This document shows, in pieces, positions 56,113-64,000 of a DNA stretch of 64,000 nt. The first letter of the stretch is position 1. Each line of letters starts with the position of its first letter. Position numbers and translations under genes: made by a program. The notes under the pieces are model-generated. The model was not told where the DNA came from and made no database searches. It was given only the letters and a program-made list of their open reading frames with translations. The stretch covers positions 2,188,001 through 2,252,000 of the forward strand of contig JAQPZY010001432.1 in assembly GCA_029931535.1 (NCBI GenBank). Reading direction: 5' to 3'. This stretch comes from Margaritifera margaritifera. Its lineage: Eukaryota > Mollusca > Bivalvia > Unionida > Margaritiferidae.

Positions 56113-57440
56113 TTGCATTGACTCGCTGGATTCGCTCTCGAGTATTTGAGTTGAGTAAACACAACATAACATAGTCACTTAAAACGCTGCAAATTAATCA
56201 AACCAGATTTATTTTCTTTGAAGTCATTTCGCAACTTCGAGGTCAAATCTACAGATCATACCTCAAATGTATGCCGACAGCTGCCATTTCAACAAAATTG
56301 GCTATTTATGAAACAAGGATTGACAGAAATATTGAGAATGCATCGAACTATTTTTCCATTCATGACTTCCCAGTCAATCATAGTCAATCCAGTTGTAGAA
56401 AATAGCTGATGTGATCGGAATATATTGTGGTTTCTGTACATTACTGCATCAGCATACATTTGAGGCGTATATTTGTCTTGCAGAAATACCCGAGTTATTC
56501 CAAATGGTTTGAAGAGTTTTGATTGGCCGATAATGTGGTTGCTTAGCCCAATATGCAGTCAAGCAGTAATAAAACGTGCACATGCGACAGTTATCAATGA
56601 CCACTTATGGTAGGTGTGATATGTCATAGGATTTTCATGAATAAATGGAAATAGATTCAAGCATTCAGGATGATCAGAGGGCATGAGTGGCCAGATAAAG
56701 GTTAATAAAGTGATCAAAGCATGAAAACGAGTGCATGCTTCTATATTGTGAAATCAATGTGCAAAATGATGGTCTTGCAAGTACACAGTAAGCTATCATA
56801 ATTGCCTATTTTTTCTATAAAAGTTTGTGGAGCACAAGTACTAGTTAAAGTCTCCATTAGGTCTTTCCAATCTTGGAGAAATTTCCACACATATTACCCC
56901 ATATTACTTTTCCTCTAATAGTAAATTTGAGTGACTTAAATGGCTTGTTATTGTACACCCTCCCGTCTAAGCTATTCACATATTGGCTAATTTTAAGCCT
57001 TGTGATTAAAGGCCCTCTACCCACCCCCATCCCAACCCTCTCCTCAACCTGGACCATATCCTGGGGTCATTACATACAGCTCTCCCTTATTATACCATGG
57101 TAGTTGGGGGCCATAATCGCTGACTACATTTTGTACCAAATCATAGTATGGGTGGGAATTATCGAATTTTATCAAATAATAATATTTTAAAAAAGAAAAT
57201 AAAGATATGGTAGTAAGCTTCATGTTGTTTTCTTTGAACCCATATTATCATAAATTTGATAAACCAGTTCAAATACAGTGGTTTAATTTGGTTGTGAGGT
57301 TCATAGCGGCACAAGGTTATATCTGGAATCAAGTTAACAAAGCAAGTTATAAGGCGGGAGAACTGTTTTATGTATTATATTTCTTCCTGCTGTGACTTAG
57401 TGTACAGTATAAAGTCTTGTAAAAAAAATTATATGCAAAT

Positions 57441-58419
57441 GTAACCAGGGCTAGAATTTAACACAAATTTCCTTGTAGCCAGAAGGACTAGTTGATTGAG
57501 AAATTTACTAGTCCTGTTCAATCTTCACTAGTCCTTCCCACAAAACAATGTAAGACACACATCTAGATTAACAACTCTGTTATTTCTTAAATATCACAAT
57601 AATTCATAATTCAGACGTACAAATCTTGCTTTAGAAAACCACCAAGTTACTTGAAGATAATCACTACACGCACAAGTTCACAAGAAAAACAATGACTGAT
57701 TCTCCAGAAATTAACTACAAAAAAAACATAATTCAGTAAACATTTTTAAATGCGTTGTCATCTGGAAAAAAACCAAATAACTTAATAAGAGAAAAAGACA
57801 AACACCTCGTTCAGACTGGTCATTACGTATCATAACTCCACATACAGACAATTTAAGGCAGTACCCATTGTGCTACAGTGAAAGTAGGGTGAAAAGATAT
57901 CTCATGCTAGTAATATAGGCATTGTGCATGTTTTCACAACAGATGCGAACCTTTGAAAAAATATGTGCCTCGATGGCAGTAATCCTGTAAAGACAGAATG
58001 GTTAATCATAATAGGGATTTTGATGACCATGGGACAGAATGGCAGTTTGACAAGTTCATAATTTTGGTTTACAGTCTTTTAGTCCAAGTTCCCTATGACC
58101 TTTACTGCCCCATTTGAGATATTTTCTGACATTTATGTTGGGGAGTGAGGTTAGAGCTCATTGACTGTCGAAAAGTTGGCATTCGCCAAAACTGCTTGGT
58201 GTTGGCATAGGGTAGCCACTTACTACCAGGCCTGGCAAACTTAAACGACCTTACATTGAGCCCCTACCTTCATCAAATCGATATGAAGATGATCTTCTTA
58301 GAAATTGCGAGTATAATGTTCATTATGTCTTTAATTTGTTGATAGATTCGTCTAGGGTTGCCATATGTCCTCTTTTTTCTGGACATGTCTTCCTTTTCGG
58401 TCATTAAATCTCCTCTTTG

Positions 58420-58455
<36 letters not shown>

Positions 58456-59480
58456 ATAAAATAGTGTCCTTTTTTTGAAAGTTCAAATATGGTAACCTTA
58501 ATTCATCAGGCAGAGAGCACATGTCAACATGATTTTTGTTAATATCATATGACTACCATTTGACATGCTCTCTTTGTTATGAATCTGTCTTTTTCTGGTT
58601 GCTGCAACAGTGACAGGTTTCTGGTGGTGGTTCTCAGGATAAATATGTTGAAAATTATGTGTCGTTTCGTTTTCAAAAAAAAACATTACATGACTTTCAT
58701 TTAATATTTTAACATTTTTCGTGCAATATTGGAAAGGGGTTCTTGTTGGTATCACATGACTAATGGATCTCTGATGTCATGGATATGTAGGTTGTGAGAT
58801 TTGCATAATCATGTGACTAGCAATGCAAATGGTGAGAACCAGGTATTATTTTGTCAACGCGATAGTTTTGTCTGTCAACAAATTAAAGACATAACAAATG
58901 TTATACTTGCAATTCTTGAGAAGATAAATCATCTTCCTATCAATTTTAGTAGGTAGGACTCGATGTAAGGTTCTTTAAGTTTGCTAGGCCAATATTAAGC
59001 AGCTATCTTATGCCTACACCACATGGTTTTGGCGAATTTAAGCTTTTCAATAGGTAATGCGCTCTGACCTCATACCCCAACATTAATGTAAAAATATCTA
59101 TAAAAAAAAAGGATAGGAAAGGTTAGAGGAAACTCAGACTAACAGTCTTTGACAATCAACTTTACCTTATAAATCTTGCAAAACTTGTAGATTTAAACAG
59201 CCTTGTTTTGAAATACAATCAGTAAAATTCTCATTTGTTCTAACTTTCTAGGGGAGCAATTGAACCATGGGAATTTACTTGATTAGCTCTGAGAGAACTT
59301 GGACATTGTTTGATCATTCAGATTTTTGAAAATTACGTATGATAGCATAAATAAATGCTGACTGGTGACATCTGAAACTTTACTGGCCATCGGACTATAA
59401 AATTATGAAAACTACTAGTTTGCCAGGAAATTTACTAGCCTTGGGCTAGTGGAATACCACTAATTTCGAGCCCTGGTAAC
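57441..59480. mobile_element. 2.03-kb inverted-repeat element
   Basis: The element 57,446-59,475 starts CAGGGCTAGAATTTA and ends TAATTTCGAGCCCTG (inverted ends, 12 of 15), with GTAAC immediately outside both ends (57,441-57,445 and 59,476-59,480). CAGGGCT(C)GAAATTA is a hAT-style end, but only 5 bp of flanking repeat match. Internal inverted arms lie at 58,120-58,350 and 58,863-59,105 (shared CTTTAATTTGTTGA, AACCTTACAT and TTCGCCAAAAC blocks). Subterminal ACTAGTCC/GGGCTAGT motifs recur. No transposase seen. Confidence 0.75.
58424..58452. repeat. (TA)n microsatellite
   Basis: About 14 TA units, between the internal inverted arms of the surrounding element. Confidence 0.95.
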
Positions 59481-59528
59481 TGTAATAAAAACTTCAATCC
59501 ATTTTACAATTTTACCATCTCCCATCAG

Positions 59529-59531
<3 letters not shown>

Positions 59532-59594
<63 letters not shown>
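59532..59594. repeat. (TA)n microsatellite
   Basis: About 31 TA units. Confidence 0.97.
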
Positions 59595-59596
<2 letters not shown>

Positions 59597-60126
59597 GTCA
59601 GCACATACTTCCCTTCTCTCTGCATTACTCCTGCACCTAAGTTCTGCCCATTGTTGGGGACATGGCAACAAATTTTGGTTCATATTCCCATAACCAGTTC
59701 ACTTCATGTTTGGAATATCACACACTGACCTTATTGATTTTACTACTTCTACCATGGGGCAGGTCCTTGGGTGGAGCCATGGCATCAGTATGTGGATACA
59801 TTTTGGTTAAAGATTTTGTTCCATCTCATATTTTGAATAAATTTGTATCCAATTCACTACAAATCTGGAATATTCTATGATACCAAGTACCACTTTCTTC
59901 TGATACTGGGTTGTCCCATGGGCTATGTCAGGAAGTGGATACCTTTCATTTTTTTTAACAATTATAATATTTAAATAATCCTTCACCTAATTCATTTCAT
60001 AGTTAGATTATTATGTGATACCATACATTTCTTTCTTCTTATAACACTTTAGTAGCCTTGGGTTTATGTTCCAAGGTGGGGCCATAGGGCCAAGAAGTAG
60101 GACACTTGGGGCTTAGTTTTATTATT

Positions 60127-61530
60127 ATTCATAGCTCTGGTAGTCATAGACCAGAAGAACTTGTGGCATGGTCTGTTGTCTGCCTGTTTGTTAGCACAAG
60201 TTTGCTATCGCTACTCCTCCTAAATTACTTGGAGGATTGCCATGAAACTTTACACACACATTCATTCCATGGTCTCGTTTGTCCTAAATGAAAATGGTGC
60301 TGCTCGGACATCCTATATGGCTGCCACAGGGGCCATCTTGAACATATTTTTATTGCTTTTCCTCCTGAATGGATGGTCATAACAACATGGGGGTTTTCAC
60401 TAAAAGACTTCTTATGATGTCTGTTTGGGCCTAAATAAAAATGGTGTTGATCTGACGTCCAGTATGGCTGCTATGGTATCCATCTTGAAAATCTTGTTAT
60501 TGCTACTCCTCCTGAACAGAATGTCATATTGGAGTTTTCACCAGACTTGTTATGATGTCTAGTTGGTCGTAAATGAAAATGGTGCTGATCTGATGTTCAA
60601 TATGACCGCCAAAGTGGCCATCGTGTTATCACTACTCCTCCTTAGTGGATGGTCATATCAACATGGGGTTTTCGCTAAAAAACTTCTTATGAAGTCTAGT
60701 TGGTCCTGAATTTCCTGAATCAAAATAGTGCCAATCTGACGTCCAATATGGCCGCTATAATGGCCATCTTGAAAATCTTGTTATCACTACTTCTCCTGAA
60801 CGAAAAGTAATATTGCCATGGGGTTTTCACCAGAAGACTTATGATGTCTAGTTGGTCCTAACTGAAATAGGTGTGGCTTACAGAACTAATATGGCTGCTA
60901 CCATTGCCATCTTGAAAATCTTGTTATTGCTACTCCTCCTGAATGGATGATCATATCAAAATGGCATCTTTACTGAACGACTTCTTATCATGTCTAGTTG
61001 GTCCTAAATGAATATGGTGTTGCTCAGGCATCCAATATGGCTGCAACAATGGCCATTTTGAAAATCATTTTATCACTACACCTGATTGAATGGTCATATA
61101 AGCATGGGGTTTTCATTGACTTCTTGTGATGTCTAATTGGTCATAAATGAAAATGGTGCCGATCTGACTTCCAATATGGCCACCACAATGGTCATCTTGA
61201 AAATCTTGTTATTGCTGGTCATATTAATATTTTACTTTCACCAAAAGACTTATTATGATGTCTACATCTAGTTGGGCCTAAATGGAAATGGTGCCAATCT
61301 GATATCCAGTATGGCAACCATGACAGTCAGCTTGAACATCTTGTTGTTACTTCTCCAAAAGGGAAAGTCATATCAACTTGGTGTTTTGACCAGAAGATTT
61401 CTAATGATGTCTTTTTGGTTCTAAATGAAAATAGTACCAATCTGACATCCACAGCAGCGAATTTTAAAATCCTGTTATTGCTGAAGAATATCAGAGATGG
61501 TTTCAACACTCGTCAATTAAAAGGAAGAAA
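60127..61530 (+). repeat. Array of about 145-bp degenerate tandem units, copy 2
   Basis: Begins AGCTCTGGTAGTCATAGACC and ends GTTTCAACACTCGTCAATTA then AAAGGAAGAAA, matching both ends of the copy at 13,225-14,660. Units recur near 60,350, 60,497, 60,628, 60,778, 60,922, 61,065, 61,205 and 61,340. It lacks the 111-bp MITE. Confidence 0.85.
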
Positions 61531-62300
61531 TCATCTTATTTTGAATTCCTTTAAAAAAAAATGTGTCCACTCTTGTTATTATTCAGTAAAGCCTTATCCA
61601 ATTCAATGCATATTTTGAATCAATCGGCCTATTTAATGATGCCTATTTGCATGCGTCAAGTGGCTTGGTGATCAAGAATAATATGGTGTGTTTGATCACA
61701 TGACTATTTCTGTTTGAATGAGTGTTTTCACAGTGATCAAGTACTTTTGTTTCAAACATACACAGAACATAATGAACTTAAATAATTAGCATGGTTTATA
61801 TTGATTAAACATGTCATCATGCAGCATGGACTGTGCTTACTGAAGGAGCAATATGCTGACAACTTTGTACTAAATGCTTAAAATTGTTTTGCATAATTTG
61901 AACACATTAAAAATTGCATTTATTTTTTAGTCTATTTTCCTATATAAATACACAAATGTACTGCCTATTTATGATTATCTAGAGCTCTATTATTTTCTCA
62001 CAAATTAAATTTTGGAGGGAAAAGTATGTTTAAATAATGTGTTTAGGATTTTGCTTGCACTGTATTTACAGAGTTTACATGATCATTATACCATAAACTT
62101 AATCTTCTCTGACTTGCAGTATTCACCTTGAGCTAACTTGTATATTATGCTAAAAGCCAATCCGGTTCTGTTTATCTATACAAGTCCAGATTTGTACAGG
62201 ATGTGTTCATGTCATTTCACATCCTGTCTCATGCAGTCTTTCCTGAAGTACATTTCCTCTCATCATCTTTTTTTTGAACCTTAAAGCACAATCTGAATAT
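61531..62300. other. No gene seen
   Basis: Unassigned AT-rich DNA. Confidence 0.4.
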
Positions 62301-62308
62301 ACCCATAT

Positions 62309-62890
62309 ACAGGGCTTGAACGTAGGATTTCTTTTTAACACTAACCCACAGGATCACCATAATAATTTTTTGTACTGATCCTACATAAATTTCATTGATC
62401 CTGTTAAAATCAAACAGAATCCAGTTTAGTTTCTAATGCAACATTTATTAGTCGATAGCATCAAGTCAAAACACTAACAGCTGTATTTCACCAACAAGAC
62501 TCATGAAAAGTTGAAACTTCATGTTCAAGCTTCTTCAAGACACTCTTGTTCAAAGATGCTACATGTACAGTTTGCTCTGCTTCTGAAGATCCAACTTTCT
62601 GTTTTGATTTCACATATCCCTTTGCCATTATGTGTAGGGTTCTTGCATTGTGTAAGTTTTTATGCTCATCAACGAGTGTAGCACCCCACACACTTTCATG
62701 TTTCTTCAAGTACAGAAAGTGCACAACATCAAAGCCTTTCCTGGGTCATACTTCAGCCATTCGTATTCATTTGCCCGGCATTTCTGGTGCTTTCTTAGTC
62801 TCTTCTTTTGATCATATGTGCGATTGCGCTTTCTCTTGTCATCATCTAATTTCTGCTGTTTACAGTTGTCACCACATAATGCATTGAATA
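62309..62890 (-). pseudogene. hAT-type transposase N-terminal fragment (ZNF862-like, TTF zinc finger)
   Basis: Minus strand, two frames. The upstream one reads KHQKCRANEYEWLKYDPGKA then LMLCTFCT, the TTF-type zinc-finger entry seen in ZNF862/hAT-like proteins ('WL.YD.....M.C..C'). The second (62,724-62,488) reads KHESVWGATLVDEHKNLHNA, then KGYVKSKQKVGSS and LKKLEHEVSTFHESCW, the region just after that finger. A frameshift separates them, and the rest of the transposase is missing. CAGGGCTTGAACGTAGGA at 62,309 could be the terminal repeat of the element. Confidence 0.6.
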
Positions 62891-63184
62891 TTTATCAACA
62901 ACGATATAAATATTAAAACATCGGTTGTTGCATACTGCATTTGCAGCATCCCTGTGATACCACATGAAGTGAGGAAATATCTTGCCAATTGATTTGGGCA
63001 ATCTCAAACTCTCATTACCTGAGTGTAATTTCTGATGTTTTATTTTACTCATGTACGGAATGATTGACTTGAAGTATATACATGCAAGTTAATGATCAAA
63101 GTTATGACCCTGCCTTCCACATGTTTTTGAAGAAGAAAATGTGTGAATTTACCTCTTTGCATGGTCTTACAAGAAAAATTACTT

Positions 63185-63465
63185 AAGTCTGGATTTAGGA
63201 AGGATTGGCTTTGGCTTTGTGGGGTTTAATGCCATTTTTCAGCACATGATAGGCTATACATGGTGGCCAGTATATTTTGGTGGAGGAAGAACCTGGGAAG
63301 ACCCCAGGAAGAACTACTGACCCACAGGAAGCTACTGGCAAGCTTTTGCACATGCCCAAGTTGGTCGAGCCGAGACTCAAACTCATGTTGACAGAGGAGA
63401 GGCATGTGAGTGATCTGTAGAGGCGAGGGCCTTAGACCACTTGGTCACCCAGGGTCCCTGGAATT
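63185..63465 (-). repeat. tRNA-derived SINE (minus strand)
   Basis: On the minus strand: GGGTGACCAAGTGGTCTAAG (A box region), GAGTTTGAGTCTCGG (B box region), then a body with CATGTGCTGAAAAATGGCAT and a tail TAAACCCCACAAAGCCAAAG. The A box resembles a tRNA-Leu/Ser-type start. It is a different family from the 46,284 SINE. Confidence 0.75.
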
Positions 63466-63519
63466 GGGAAGGAGTCTTACTATTTCCTGTTTCCTTAGAA
63501 GTACAATAATTTGTTGCTG

Positions 63520-64000
63520 TAATGAATGATTTAGGGTCCAATAAACTTGATACTAAGAAAGCTACAGGACTTGATCAGATTGGTCCATGACTCGTGAAAA
63601 CATCTGCCTCTGCTATTTCAGAAAGCATAACATTCATAATCAATTTAAGTATTGCATCTCATCTTGTATGCAAAACGTGGGAAAACTGCAAAAGTAATGC
63701 CAATTGACAAATCGGTTTCTTAGGAAGATGTCGATAACTGCCAACCAATTTCCATACTTCCAAACTTGTTAAAATTGGTTAAAACGAACATGTCCAGGAC
63801 TCTTTCAGGTCCTCTTTAACCACTCACTCACTGTTACACCCTGACCAGTCAGGCTTTAAACAGAATCATTGATGTGAGACAGTCTTGATCTCTCTAACTG
63901 ATAGATGACTTCAGCAACTTGATCAAGGTAGAATCATAAACTGTACATTTCGGAAATGCTTTTGACATGGTTGATCATGAAATACTTTTGAGCAAACTGA
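63520..64000 (+). pseudogene. LINE reverse transcriptase fragment, runs off the right edge
   Basis: Conserved RT blocks with frameshifts: KKATGLDQIGP (about 63,555), DNCQPIS-ILP (about 63,735), HPDQSGFKQNH (about 63,840), SLTDRWLQQLDQG (about 63,895) and AFDMVDHEILLSKL at the extreme right, which includes the first catalytic Asp of the palm (AFD.VDH). This is the Jockey/CR1-like RT pattern. No ORF1 or endonuclease is seen upstream, so it is probably 5'-truncated. Confidence 0.85.

Larger units (their letters stand above)
42448..64000 (+). other. Probable CaMKII intron 1, running off the window
   Basis: Starts GTAAGTATATT. No sequence for the next kinase segment (glycine-rich loop GAFS...) was recognised in the remaining 21.5 kb. 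The region is filled with transposons and repeats listed separately. That it is a single intron is inference. Stretches between the listed repeats (42,450-43,477, 45,640-46,280, 46,480-53,470, 54,680-55,560, 56,115-57,440, 59,600-60,125) hold no recognised gene. Confidence 0.55.

Overview
This is animal nuclear DNA: AT-rich, with long microsatellites, tRNA-derived SINEs, LINE and mariner remnants, hAT elements, and one spliced host exon. The repeat types and an invertebrate-style CaMKII N-terminus suggest a marine invertebrate. A mollusc, perhaps a bivalve, is my best guess, but that is inference.

1-12,069: a degenerate Maverick/Polinton (virus-like DNA transposon). Left to right I read a possible packaging-ATPase tail, a coiled-coil gene, penton (minor capsid), a pVI-like core/cement protein, the double-jelly-roll major capsid protein, a pX/mu-like 'GG' protein, three paralogous small Arg-rich proteins, an adenain-type cysteine protease, a zinc-ribbon protein, a phospholipase A2-like/integrase/chromodomain fusion, a hypothetical gene, a YqaJ-type exonuclease, an HNH endonuclease on the minus strand, and a protein-primed-type DNA polymerase B that breaks off before its C-terminal catalytic motifs. 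Nearly every gene has stops or frameshifts, many at homopolymers, so the copy is dead, though frames are still easy to follow. Eight genes start 17-20 nt after a shared TCTA element (a ninth has TCGA), resembling the TCTA late promoter described for Mavirus/CroV. A second TATA-like element precedes the polymerase, exonuclease, zinc-ribbon and penton genes.

12,070-30,400: gene-poor DNA with tandem arrays (145, 46, 33, 48 and 21 bp units), microsatellites, a 111-bp hAT MITE with perfect 8-bp target duplications, a LINE 3' fragment, a 1.33-kb mariner, and two clusters of degenerate palindromes.

30,400-35,808: a second, much more decayed Polinton (integrase, a conserved Polinton protein of unknown role, and a packaging ATPase whose Walker A lysine is lost).

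35,809-42,382: intergenic DNA with a second hAT MITE (196 bp), a Penelope-like terminus carrying a hammerhead-ribozyme-like core, and a LINE fragment just upstream of the host gene.

42,383-64,000: exon 1 of a probable CaMKII gene (22 residues, consensus splice donor), followed by more than 21 kb of what should be its first intron. It holds a 1.53-kb fold-back hAT element with perfect 8-bp target duplications, a 2.03-kb element with terminal and internal inverted repeats, SINEs, tandem repeats, a second copy of the 145-bp array, a hAT transposase fragment and a LINE reverse transcriptase running off the right edge.
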